The notes under the pieces are model-generated. The model worked only from the letters and a program-made list of their open reading frames with translations, searched no databases and was not told where the DNA came from. 64,000 nt of DNA, taken from Thermohalobaculum sp039513195. Lineage in GTDB: Bacteria > Pseudomonadota > Alphaproteobacteria > Rhodobacterales > Rhodobacteraceae. Location of the stretch: contig JBCCRM010000019.1 of NCBI GenBank assembly GCA_039513195.1, forward strand, positions 1-64,000, given 5' to 3'. The first letter of the stretch is position 1. Every line of letters starts with the position of its first letter. Positions 44,179-52,497 of the stretch are shown here, piece after piece. A program made the position numbers and the translations under genes.

Positions 44179-45074
44179 GTGTCCTCTCCCCCCTGGACCG
44201 AGAGCTTGCGGCGCAGGCGATGGTGTTCAGCCGCCCGCTCGGTCATCCGCAGCACAGGGCGGTGCGGCACACGCAGATCGATGACGGCCAGGTCGCGGTC
44301 CAGAACCTCCTCGCCGTAATGCAGGGCCATCGCACGGGCGAGCGCTTTAGCCGGCTCTCCAGCCGGCAGACGCAGGCTAATGTCCCGTGTCAGCGCAAGG
44401 TCCCAACGACGCTCTCCAACACGAATGAAAGCGCGCAGACGGGGCACGATATCGGGGGCCGAGGCGATCAGGGCCAAGGCCTCCTCCACCGCCTCGGGTG
44501 CCCCTTCGCCAATGACCAGCGGCAGGTCGGGACGATCCGCCCGGCGCCGTATCGGACCGACGGCGACCCCCTCGCGGTCGATCTCGATCAGACGACCCCC
44601 CGCGTTCCGGTAGAGGGCGACGCTCACCCGCTCCTGCACCGCGACGCGCAGCATGCCTTTGGGGTCGAGCCGAACCGAGGCAGCCCGCACTGCGCCGAGC
44701 GCCTCCACCCGACGGCGCAAGTCCTCCACCGTAAAATGCAGCGAGGAAGTTCCCGCAGTCACGCCGAGCGCGGTGCGGATCTGGGCGCGCAGGCCGAGGC
44801 CACCGCCGCTTATCTCGACACCTGTCACGGCGAATTCCGGCCGCGCGGCAACGCTGTCGTAAAGCGTGGCGACCTGCGATCCTGCATAGGCGCGGACACT
44901 GTCGTCGGAGACGAGGCGCCAGCCGACAATGCCCAAGGTCAGGATCGGCAGATAGATCAGAACCGCCGCCCGTACCGCCGGCTTTGCCCAGGCGCGTCGA
45001 GCCCGATAGGCGAGTTTCGACGGCCCCGGACCACCGCCGCTGCGCCTATCGCCCGCGCGGTTCACCGGTCGCAT
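44175..45074 (-). CDS. ftsQ: cell division protein FtsQ
   Basis: 299 aa from ATG 45074. Short cytoplasmic basic N-terminus, one TM helix (VRAAVLIYLPILTLGIVGW), a POTRA domain (EFAVTGVEISGGGLGLRAQIRTALGVTAGTSSLHFTVEDLRRRVEALGAVRAASV) and the periplasmic beta domain. Bridges cytoplasmic and periplasmic divisome parts with FtsB/FtsL. Overlaps ddl by 13 bases at its start and ftsA at its end. Confidence 0.94.
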   Translation of the reverse strand: MRPVNRAGDRRSGGGPGPSKLAYRARRAWAKPAVRAAVLIYLPILTLGIVGWRLVSDDSVRAYAGSQVATLYDSVAARPEFAVTGVEISGGGLGLRAQIRTALGVTAGTSSLHFTVEDLRRRVEALGAVRAASVRLDPKGMLRVAVQERVSVALYRNAGGRLIEIDREGVAVGPIRRRADRPDLPLVIGEGAPEAVEEALALIASAPDIVPRLRAFIRVGERRWDLALTRDISLRLPAGEPAKALARAMALHYGEEVLDRDLAVIDLRVPHRPVLRMTERAAEHHRLRRKLSVQGGEDT

Positions 45075-45979
45075 GACGCATCCTCCACCAGCCAGGCGCA
45101 AAGATCGTCGAAGCTGACACCGCAATGGGCGGCCTGCTCCGGCGCCAGTGAAGTGGGTGTCATGCCGGGCTGCGTGTTGGTTTCGAGAAGGACCAGCCCT
45201 TGCTCGCCTAGGTTGTCGTCCCAGCGGAAATCGGTGCGGCTCAGGCCCCGGCAGCCCAGCGCCTGATGCGCCGTAAGGGCATGGGCCATGCAGGTGTCGA
45301 AGATATCTGCCGGGACAGTGGCCGGCACCTCGTGGCGCGAGCCGCCATCGGCATATTTGGCGTGATAGTCGTACCAGCCGGTGGTGGCGATGATGTCGGT
45401 CACCGTCAGCGCCCGATCCCCCAGCACCGACACGGTCATCTCGCGCCCGGGCACGAAGCGTTCGACAAGCAGTGTTTCCGGCGCGTCATCGGCGAGCTGC
45501 GCTGGGCCGTTCGCTCCTTCCGAAACGATGTAAACCCCGACCGACGACCCCTCGTTGTAGGGTTTCACCACATAGGGCGGCGCCATAGGGTGACCTTTGG
45601 CGACGTCGTCCCGCGGCACCAACATGCCCTCGGCCGTCGGCAGGCCGTTGCTCTGGTAGATCGCTTTGGTGCGGGTCTTATCCATCGCGAGCGCCGAGGC
45701 GAGCACGCCAGAATGGGTGTAGGGGAGCCCCATCCATTCGAGGATACCCTGTACGCAGCCATCCTCTCCCCAGCGGCCGTGGAGGGCATTGAAGACGACG
45801 TCTGGGCGCGCTTCGTTGAGTGCCGCGGCGACATCCACCGCGGCATCGATCTCAACGACGCTATATCCACGCCGGCGCAGCGCGGCCGCGCACTCCTTAC
45901 CAGAGACGAGGGAGACCTCGCGCTCGGCAGACAAGCCGCCTTTCAGCACTGCGACGCGGGAGGCTGCCCTGCTCGACAT
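45062..45979 (-). CDS. ddl: D-alanine--D-alanine ligase
   Basis: 305 aa from ATG 45979 (GAGG five bases upstream); an ATG at 46003 with GCGAGGGA is nearly as good. ATP-grasp fold: GGLSAEREVSLVSGKECAAALR, HGRWGEDGCVQGILEWMGLPYTHSGVLASALAMDKTRTKA, KPYNEGSSVGVYIV, and the C-terminal metal-binding LSRTDFRWDD and LLETNTQPGMTPTSLAPEQA. Makes D-Ala-D-Ala for MurF. Follows murB by about 77 bp. Confidence 0.96.
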   Translation of the reverse strand: MSSRAASRVAVLKGGLSAEREVSLVSGKECAAALRRRGYSVVEIDAAVDVAAALNEARPDVVFNALHGRWGEDGCVQGILEWMGLPYTHSGVLASALAMDKTRTKAIYQSNGLPTAEGMLVPRDDVAKGHPMAPPYVVKPYNEGSSVGVYIVSEGANGPAQLADDAPETLLVERFVPGREMTVSVLGDRALTVTDIIATTGWYDYHAKYADGGSRHEVPATVPADIFDTCMAHALTAHQALGCRGLSRTDFRWDDNLGEQGLVLLETNTQPGMTPTSLAPEQAAHCGVSFDDLCAWLVEDASCDR

Positions 45980-46055
45980 ACCCGCCTCATTTGTTCGACC
46001 CATTCCCTCGCCTTAAAGGCGATTCGGAGCCCTATCCGTCATTCAACGGCGCTTC

Positions 46056-46994
46056 TTATGTCTTGAGCTTAACGCCGATCCTCTGGATTTCCCAGACTAA
46101 ATCGTGGCCGGACTGGGCTTTTACCCGTGCGCGCACGGTCTCCGCCAAGGTCTCGAGATCCTCCGCCGTCGCATCACCTGTATTGATCAGAAAGTTACAG
46201 TGCTTTTCTGAGATTTGAGCTCCACCCCGGCGCAAACCGCGACAGCCGGCGGCGTCGATGACCTGCCAAGCGCGGAGCCCCTCTTCTGCCTCTGCTCGTC
46301 CCGCCGATGATCGGCCCGATGGGTTGCGAAACGTCGACCCGCCGGTGCGTGCCCGCACTGGTTGAGTCGCTTCTCGTGCAGCGAGGAGCTGCGCCATCCG
46401 AGCCGAGACAGCCTCCGGCGCGTCCGCTGTGCCGCCAAGCACGGCCTCGGTAAAGATAACCCCGTCGGCCGCGGCGGCCTGGCGGTAGGAGAAGCCCATC
46501 TCGGCGGCGGCGATGCGGACCGGCGTGCCGTCGCGACGAAGCCCCCGGGCCTCGACCAGCACGTCGGCGAGCTGGCGCCCATAGCAACCGGCATTCATGG
46601 CGAGCGCCCCGCCGAGGCTGCCGGGCACACCACGCAAAAACTCCAGGCCGGCGATGCCGGCCTCGGCCGCGGCGGTGGCGATCTTGGCGTCGAGCGCAGC
46701 CGCGCCCGCAGTGATCTCGGTGCCACGGGCCGCGATGGCCGAGAACCCGCGGCCGAGGCGGATGACGATCCCCGGGACGCCACCATCGCGGACCAGCAGA
46801 TTGGAGCCAACGCCGATCGGGGTCACCGGGATGTCGGCTGGGCAACCGGCAAGGAAGACCGCCAGATCCTCGGCATCCGCGGGTTGGAACAACAGTTCGG
46901 CCGGCCCGCCAACGCGCAGCCAAGTCAGGTCTGCAAGGGCACGCCCGGCAGCGATCCGACCGCGCAAGAGCGGCAACCGGTCGATCAGGGCCAT
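46056..46994 (-). CDS. murB: UDP-N-acetylenolpyruvoylglucosamine reductase
   Basis: 312 aa from ATG 46994 (MALIDRLPLLRGRI); ATG 47006 is in frame and possible, and no strong ribosome-binding site decides. FAD-binding VTPIGVGSNLLVRDGGVPGIVIRLG, GLEFLRGVPGSLGGALAMNAGCYG, GGSTFRNP with the proton-donor Ser, and GAQISEKHCNFLINTGDATA. Reduces UDP-GlcNAc-enolpyruvate to UDP-MurNAc. The 256-bp gap before it contains two inverted palindromic elements (copies 4 and 5), so its translation is not coupled to murC. Confidence 0.96.
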   Translation of the reverse strand: MALIDRLPLLRGRIAAGRALADLTWLRVGGPAELLFQPADAEDLAVFLAGCPADIPVTPIGVGSNLLVRDGGVPGIVIRLGRGFSAIAARGTEITAGAAALDAKIATAAAEAGIAGLEFLRGVPGSLGGALAMNAGCYGRQLADVLVEARGLRRDGTPVRIAAAEMGFSYRQAAAADGVIFTEAVLGGTADAPEAVSARMAQLLAAREATQPVRARTGGSTFRNPSGRSSAGRAEAEEGLRAWQVIDAAGCRGLRRGGAQISEKHCNFLINTGDATAEDLETLAETVRARVKAQSGHDLVWEIQRIGVKLKT

Positions 46995-47027
46995 CGCATA
47001 CGCCATCCAGCGCCACAAGCGGCGGAG

Positions 47028-47121
47028 GCCGCCACGCAGGCCGAGGCCCCGCCCACCCACCAAAACGCGGCGCTTCCGAGGTCCGCCAAGGAGGCCCCCA
47101 AGCCTCGGCCTGCGTGGCGGC
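47028..47121 (-). repeat. palindromic element copy 4 (94 bp)
   Basis: Perfect 20-bp arms: the left one ends GGCCGAGGC (47028-47047) and the right one starts GCCTCGGCC (47102-47121). Minus-strand reading shows the family core: GAGGCTTGGGGGC, then CGCGTTTTGGTGGGTGGGCGGGGCCTCGG. Head-to-head with copy 5 in the murC-murB gap. Confidence 0.85.
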
Positions 47122-47156
47122 TGGGGGCTCTTAGATCCGAAATCGTGCTCCGATGC

Positions 47157-47241
47157 CCGCGCGCCCCGAGGCATGGGGGCAGCCTCGACGGTGCAACCAG
47201 GCGCGGGTTGCGGGCGGGTGGGCGGGCCTCGGGGCGCGCGG
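47157..47241 (+). repeat. palindromic element copy 5 (85 bp)
   Basis: Perfect 16-bp arms CCGCGCGCCCCGAGGC (47157-47172) and its reverse complement (47226-47241). Compared with copy 1 both arms differ at the matching position (G in one arm and C in the other exchanged), keeping the stem intact. Core: GAGGCATGGGGGCAGCCTCG ... GCGGGTTGCGGGCGGGTGGG. Confidence 0.85.
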
Positions 47242-47262
47242 CATCGCCGCCCGGGACAGCCA

Positions 47263-48669
47263 TCAGTCCCGCGCCGCCAGATCCTCCGGCAGCGCATTGG
47301 TCCAGCCGGAAATGCTGCCGGCCCCCAGGCACACCACCAGATCGCCCGCCCGCGCCTCCGCCGCCACGAAATCGGCCAAACCTTCCGGCGCGCGCAGGGC
47401 GTGGGCGTGTCGATGCCCATGGGCCCGGAGCCCGCCCACCAGCGCATCGCGGCTGACCCCATCGATGGGCGCCTCGCCCGCCGGAAACACATCGGTGATC
47501 GCCACCACATCCGCATCGTTGAAACAGGCGCAAAACTCAGCGAACAGATCTTGCAGCCGCGAAAACCGGTGCGGCTGATGGATCGCGATCACCCGCCCGC
47601 CCGGCGCTTTCACCACCGAGCGCGCCGCCTTCAGTACGGCGGCGATCTCCACCGGGTGATGGCCATAATCATCGATAATCGGCACACCATTCCATTCGCC
47701 CACCCGCGTGAAGCGCCGCTTGACCCCGGCGAACCCGTCGAAGCCGCGGCGGATATCGTCGACCGAGATCCTGAGCTCCCGCGCCACCCCAATCGCCGCC
47801 AGCGCGTTCAGCACATTGTGCTCGCCCGGCATCGGCAGGCTCAGCCCCTCATAGCGCTCGTCGCGCAGCACCAGGTCGAACAGCATTCGTCCGTCCTCAT
47901 AGCGCAAATGCTCCGCCCGGATATCCGCCTGGCGCGAGAACCCATAGGTGACCACCCGGCGGTCAGTGACACGGCCGATCAGGCTCTGGACCTCCGGATG
48001 GTCCATACAGGCGACCAGCGCACCGTAAAACGGGATGTTCGAGACAAACGTTTCGAACCCTTCGCGCAGCGCCTCGACCGAGCCGTAATGGTCCATATGC
48101 TCCGGGTCGATATTGGTCACCACGGCGATCGTCGCGGGCAGCTTCACGAAGGTCCCGTCGCTTTCATCGGCTTCGACGACCATCCAGCGCCCTTCGCCCG
48201 GCCGGGCGTTGGAGCCATAGCTCTGGATGATGCCGCCATTGATCACGGTCGGATCCTCGCCGCCGGCGTCCAGCAGCGCGGAGACCAGCGAGGTGGTCGT
48301 GGTCTTCCCGTGGGTTCCAGCAACCGCAACGTTCCAGCGCAACCGCATCAGCTCGGCCAGCATCTCGGCCCGGCGGACCACCGGGACGGCGCGCAGGCGC
48401 GCTTCCTCCAGCTCAGGATTGCCGGGTTTGATGGCCGATGAGATCACCACCACGCCCGCCTCGCCAACATTCTCGGCCTTCTGCCCAATCTCTACCTTCG
48501 CGCCCAGGCCGCGCAGACGCTCGACAATTGGGCTTGCTTTTAGATCAGAGCCTTGCACCGAGTATCCAAGATTGATCATTACCTCGGCGATGCCCGACAT
48601 ACCGATGCCACCGATGCCGACGAAATGGATCGGGCCGATATCGAGCGGAAGCGCAGTGGGCGGGTTCAC
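47263..48669 (-). CDS. murC: UDP-N-acetylmuramate--L-alanine ligase
   Basis: 468 aa from the GTG at 48669, which has GGAGGGAG five bases upstream; an ATG at 48732 in the same frame overlaps murG and has no comparable site. N-terminal Rossmann HFVGIGGIGMSGIAEVM, ATP loop VAGTHGKTTTTSLV, VVEADESDGTF, NIDPEHMDHYGS and PGEHNVLNALAAI; C-terminal IIDDYGHHPVEI. Adds L-Ala to UDP-MurNAc, first residue of the peptide stem. Its stop is 22 bp from palindromic element copy 5. Confidence 0.97.
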   Translation of the reverse strand: MNPPTALPLDIGPIHFVGIGGIGMSGIAEVMINLGYSVQGSDLKASPIVERLRGLGAKVEIGQKAENVGEAGVVVISSAIKPGNPELEEARLRAVPVVRRAEMLAELMRLRWNVAVAGTHGKTTTTSLVSALLDAGGEDPTVINGGIIQSYGSNARPGEGRWMVVEADESDGTFVKLPATIAVVTNIDPEHMDHYGSVEALREGFETFVSNIPFYGALVACMDHPEVQSLIGRVTDRRVVTYGFSRQADIRAEHLRYEDGRMLFDLVLRDERYEGLSLPMPGEHNVLNALAAIGVARELRISVDDIRRGFDGFAGVKRRFTRVGEWNGVPIIDDYGHHPVEIAAVLKAARSVVKAPGGRVIAIHQPHRFSRLQDLFAEFCACFNDADVVAITDVFPAGEAPIDGVSRDALVGGLRAHGHRHAHALRAPEGLADFVAAEARAGDLVVCLGAGSISGWTNALPEDLAARD

Positions 48670-48724
48670 GGCTCTCCCTCCAGCCAGGGGCGACGGGGCA
48701 AGGCGGGCAGTGGCGGGTGAGGTA

Positions 48725-49816
48725 TCAGGCATCAGCGGTCTTTCCAAGGCTCTCGACAAGATCGGCAAGGGTGCGGGCGGCATCCGGGCGGCCCAGCGTG
48801 CGGGCTGCACCCGCCATCGTGGTGGCCCGGTCCGGGTCGGTTATGATGTCTTCCACCGCCCTCGCCAGACCTTCCGGCGAAAGCGTCCGCTCCGGCATGC
48901 TCAGGGCGGCCCCAGCCTCGGTCAGACCGCGGGCATTCGCGGTTTGCTCATCGCGCTTAGCGATGGCGAGCGGGATCAGGATCGACGGCCGTCCTACCGC
49001 GGCAATATCGGCGACGGACGAAGCGCCGGAGCGCGAGATCACCAGTTGCGCCGCCGCCAAGCGTTCCGGGACGTCCGAGAAGAAGGGCTGAACGATCGCC
49101 TCGATCCCCGCCCCCCGATAGGTGGCGACCACGGCGTCATGATCAGCAGGGCGGGCCTGATGGGCGACGTGCAGGCGGGTCCGCACGCCGTCCGGCAACT
49201 GCGCCAGCGCCGCGGGCACAGTCTGCGAGAGAATGCTCGCCCCTTGGCTACCGCCGATCACGACGAGGTGCAGCGGCCCGTCTCCCGGTGAGATATAGGG
49301 CGCAGCGGCCTGGGACGCGATGGCGGCGCGCACGGGATTGCCGGTGTGCGCGGCCTGCGCGCCTGCCGGCAGCTCGGTCGGCCAGACCCCGCAGGCGACC
49401 GTGCTGACCCGCAGGGCGAAAAGCTCGTTGACCCGGCCGAGGACGCCATTCGCCTCGTGGATCAACCGTGGCCGGCCGAGCAACCAGGCCGCCGCCATTG
49501 CCGGCAATGCGGGATAGCCCCCGAAACCCGCGACCACCGCCGGGCGTTCCCGCCAAGTGCGCCATAGCGCCGTGACAATCCCGGCCACGATCTGCACAGG
49601 CGCCTTAAGTGTCGAAAGCCCCCCGCGCGCGAACGTCCCGGCGCTGACCACTTGGCGCGACACCGCCTCAGGGAAGCCGCCTGCATAGCGGGCGCCGCGG
49701 TCATCGGTGGACAGATGCACGCGCCAGCCGCGGGACAGCATCTCCTCCGCCAGGGCCTGGGCGGGAAACATATGCCCGCCCGTGCCACCCGCCGCGATGA
49801 CCAAAAGCGGGCTCAA
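48725..49816 (-). CDS. murG: UDP-GlcNAc:lipid I N-acetylglucosaminyltransferase
   Basis: 363 aa. GT28 fold: N-terminal AAGGTGGHMFPAQALAEEM (lipid I acceptor loop), VVAGFGGYPALPAMAAAWLL, HEANGVLGRVN, and the UDP-GlcNAc site VIGGSQGASILS plus SRSGASSVADIAAVGRPSILIPLAIAKRDEQTANA. Peripheral inner-membrane enzyme turning lipid I into lipid II. Start overlaps the ftsW stop (ATGA). Confidence 0.96.
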   Translation of the reverse strand: MSPLLVIAAGGTGGHMFPAQALAEEMLSRGWRVHLSTDDRGARYAGGFPEAVSRQVVSAGTFARGGLSTLKAPVQIVAGIVTALWRTWRERPAVVAGFGGYPALPAMAAAWLLGRPRLIHEANGVLGRVNELFALRVSTVACGVWPTELPAGAQAAHTGNPVRAAIASQAAAPYISPGDGPLHLVVIGGSQGASILSQTVPAALAQLPDGVRTRLHVAHQARPADHDAVVATYRGAGIEAIVQPFFSDVPERLAAAQLVISRSGASSVADIAAVGRPSILIPLAIAKRDEQTANARGLTEAGAALSMPERTLSPEGLARAVEDIITDPDRATTMAGAARTLGRPDAARTLADLVESLGKTADA

Positions 49817-50979
49817 AGGCTGCTCCGCAACCGGGCGGCGGCGTCATGGGGCTCGGTCCGTGTCAGGGCCAGCAGCGCGCCCACGGTCAGCGCCGCCGCC
49901 AGCATCGACGACCCTCCGTACGAGATCAGCGGCAGAGTCATGCCCTTCGCAGGCAGCAGCCGGATCGCGACGGCGAGATTCACGAAGGCCTGCAGGCCGA
50001 AGATCGTGGCCAGCCCCGCGCCCGCCAGACGGCGGAACAGATCGCGCTGGTCGATTAACCGGGCGAGCGAGCGCGCCGCGACGAACAGATACAACCCACA
50101 GATCAAGAGGGTCAGGATCAACCCGAATTCCTCGGCAGCGACCGCAATGATGAAATCGGTATGCGCATCCGGCAGGGTCCACTTCACCGAGCCTTGGGCG
50201 GCGCCGACGCCGAAGAGGCTCCCCTCCCGGATCGCGGCCTGGGCATAGGCGAGCTGGGTGAAGGGGTCGACTTCCGCCGCCAGATAGCCGTTGATGCGGT
50301 TTGCGAAATGCTCGGAATTGGCGTAGGCGAAGGCGCCACCCGCCATGGTCGCGCCGCCCAGAGCCAACAGTGCCAAGATGTTGGCGCCAGAGACGAAGAG
50401 CATCGTTGCCCAGACCGAGATCACCAGCGCCGTCTGGCCGAAATCCGGCTGCAGGGCCAGCATCGCCGCGATCCCCACGGCGATCATCCCCGACAGAGTG
50501 CGCCCCGGCGGCCCGGCCCGTTCCGCAGCGCCTGCCATTAGCCAACCGCTGAGGATCACGAAGGCGGGTTTCAGAAACTCCGACGGCTGGACGCTGGCAA
50601 AGCCGAGCGAGAACCACCGCACAGCCCCCTTGCCGAAATCCGTGCCGAACCATGGCAGTAGCGCGGTCGCGGCAAAGGCCAGGGTGAAGATGAAAATGCC
50701 GGCCCGGCGCACTGTCTTCGCAGTGCACATCGAGACCGCGACCATGGCGCCTAGGGCGACGCCCGCGAAGAACACATGCCGCAGCACATAGTGATAGGCC
50801 CAAAGTCCGTTCTGCTCGGCTAGGGGTGGCGAGGCGGCGAAGCTCAGAACGATGCCGAGCGCGAAGAGAAGCGCCAAGGCGCCAAGGCTCCAGCGGTCGA
50901 CGGTATGCCACCACTCACCGATTACCGAGGTTTCCGACCGGTGCGGCAGCGCGGCCCGGCGGGCGGTCATCTCGGTCAT
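49813..50979 (-). CDS. ftsW: peptidoglycan glycosyltransferase FtsW (SEDS)
   Basis: 388 aa from ATG 50979, four-base overlap with murD. About ten TM helices; SEDS signatures FGTDFGKGAVRWFSLGFASVQPSEFLKPAFVI (catalytic Asp-containing loops nearby) and AKGMTLPLISYGGSSMLA near the C-terminus. Polymerises septal peptidoglycan from lipid II with FtsI. Overlaps murG. Confidence 0.96.
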   Translation of the reverse strand: MTEMTARRAALPHRSETSVIGEWWHTVDRWSLGALALLFALGIVLSFAASPPLAEQNGLWAYHYVLRHVFFAGVALGAMVAVSMCTAKTVRRAGIFIFTLAFAATALLPWFGTDFGKGAVRWFSLGFASVQPSEFLKPAFVILSGWLMAGAAERAGPPGRTLSGMIAVGIAAMLALQPDFGQTALVISVWATMLFVSGANILALLALGGATMAGGAFAYANSEHFANRINGYLAAEVDPFTQLAYAQAAIREGSLFGVGAAQGSVKWTLPDAHTDFIIAVAAEEFGLILTLLICGLYLFVAARSLARLIDQRDLFRRLAGAGLATIFGLQAFVNLAVAIRLLPAKGMTLPLISYGGSSMLAAALTVGALLALTRTEPHDAAARLRSSL

Positions 50980-52364
50980 GGGGCAACCTCCTCCTCGGCC
51001 AGATGGGGCGCGACAAGGGCGCGGAATGCCTCGCCCCGCGCCTCGAAACTGGCGAATTGATCCCAACTGGCGCAGGCGGGGCTGAGGAGGACCGTGTCCC
51101 CGGCCTCCGCCTCGGCCCGCGCAGCCGCGACGGCGGCGTCGAGCGTTCCGCACAGCGCATGGGGCACTGGACCCAGCGTCGTCGCGAAAGCCTCCGCCGC
51201 CTCGCCGATCAGATAGACCTTGGCAAGCCGCTCAAAATGCGGGCGCAGGGGCTCGATCCCACCCTCCTTCGCCTGGCCGCCGGCGATCAGGCGCACCCGG
51301 TCATAGGCAAGCAGCGCCTTTTCGGTCGCATCGGCATTGGTGGCCTTCGAGTCGTTGACGTAGGTGACGCCGCCCGCTGTCCCCAGCCGCTCCATCCGGT
51401 GGGCGAGCCCGGGGAAAGACATCAGCCCCGCCTCGATCGCCCTCGGCCCCAGTCCCACCGCGCGGCACGCGGCATAGGCGGCACAGGCGTTCTGGTGGTT
51501 ATGGGCGCCCTTCAGCGCCTCGGCCGGCCCAAGGTCGATGGCGGCCACCTGCTTGTCGCGCCGCCATTCGGTTAGGAAGCGCTTGTTCATGAAAACCGAC
51601 CAGCCAGGGCCGCGCATCCGGTCGCGCACCGAGACGCGGATCAGCCCCTCGCCCGTGCGGTCGGCCAGGAACCGCCCCTCCGCCTCGTCGACGCCGACCA
51701 CGGCGCGCTCCGGCGCACCGAGCTCGAAGAGCCGCCGCTTCGCCGCAAAATAGCCGCCCATCCCACCATGGCGGTCGAGATGGTCGGGGCTCAGGTTCAG
51801 GAACACCGGCACATCGGGGGCGAGGGCGCGAGCGAGCTCGATCTGGTAGGAGGAAAGCTCCAACACCACCGTATCGCCATCCGCGACCGGGTCGAGGTCC
51901 AGCACACCCCGGCCGATATTGCCGCCCATTTGCGCCGGCCGGTTGGCGCTGCGCAGGATGTGGTGGATCAACGCCGTGGTCGTCGACTTGCCGTTGGATC
52001 CGGTGACCGCAATCACCCGCACCTCCGCGCCCACGACGGCCAGGGCCTGGAAGAAGAGCCCGACATCGTTGTCAAGCGGCACGCCGTCTACCATCGCCTG
52101 GGCCACCGCAGGATGCGGCGCGGGATAGAGATGCGGAATCCCGGGCGAGACGATCAATGCGGACAGAGCCGAGACCTCCCGCGGGCGGGTGAGATCGGCG
52201 ACCTCGAACCCCTCCGCCAGCGCAGCCTCTCGCGCCGAGTCGTTATCGTCCCAGCATACAGGTAGGGCATTGCCGGCAGCGAGGGCGCGCGCCGTCGCGA
52301 GCCCGGTCCGCCCGAGCCCGAGAACGCCCACTCGCGCGCCGGGATATGCCCGGACCGCGATCAC
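50976..52364 (-). CDS. murD: UDP-N-acetylmuramoylalanine--D-glutamate ligase
   Basis: 462 aa. N-terminal VGVLGLGRTGLATARAL, ATP loop AVTGSNGKSTTTALI, NIGRGVLDL, ELSSYQIELA, NLSPDHLDRHG, the carbamylated-lysine region and C-terminal NDSKATNADATEKAL and LLSPACASWDQF. Adds D-Glu to UDP-MurNAc-L-Ala. A 133-bp gap to mraY upstream contains a small CCGGT/ACCGG hairpin near 52420 and no gene. Confidence 0.96.
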   Translation of the reverse strand: MIAVRAYPGARVGVLGLGRTGLATARALAAGNALPVCWDDNDSAREAALAEGFEVADLTRPREVSALSALIVSPGIPHLYPAPHPAVAQAMVDGVPLDNDVGLFFQALAVVGAEVRVIAVTGSNGKSTTTALIHHILRSANRPAQMGGNIGRGVLDLDPVADGDTVVLELSSYQIELARALAPDVPVFLNLSPDHLDRHGGMGGYFAAKRRLFELGAPERAVVGVDEAEGRFLADRTGEGLIRVSVRDRMRGPGWSVFMNKRFLTEWRRDKQVAAIDLGPAEALKGAHNHQNACAAYAACRAVGLGPRAIEAGLMSFPGLAHRMERLGTAGGVTYVNDSKATNADATEKALLAYDRVRLIAGGQAKEGGIEPLRPHFERLAKVYLIGEAAEAFATTLGPVPHALCGTLDAAVAAARAEAEAGDTVLLSPACASWDQFASFEARGEAFRALVAPHLAEEEVAP

Positions 52365-52497
52365 CTGATGCCTGCCTCAACGGTCATTTTGTCTTCTGCC
52401 TGCTCTCGCCGGTCTCTTTACCGGTGAAGTGTGAATGCCTCGGTCCCTGGGTCTTGCGATCCTTCGCTTTTGTTGTGGAGATTTCGTGCAGACGCCC

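Noticed and set aside
46597..48441. 614-aa plus-strand ORF opposite murB and murC
   Set aside because: Antisense shadow; both mur genes are intact on the minus strand, and it also reads through the palindromic elements.
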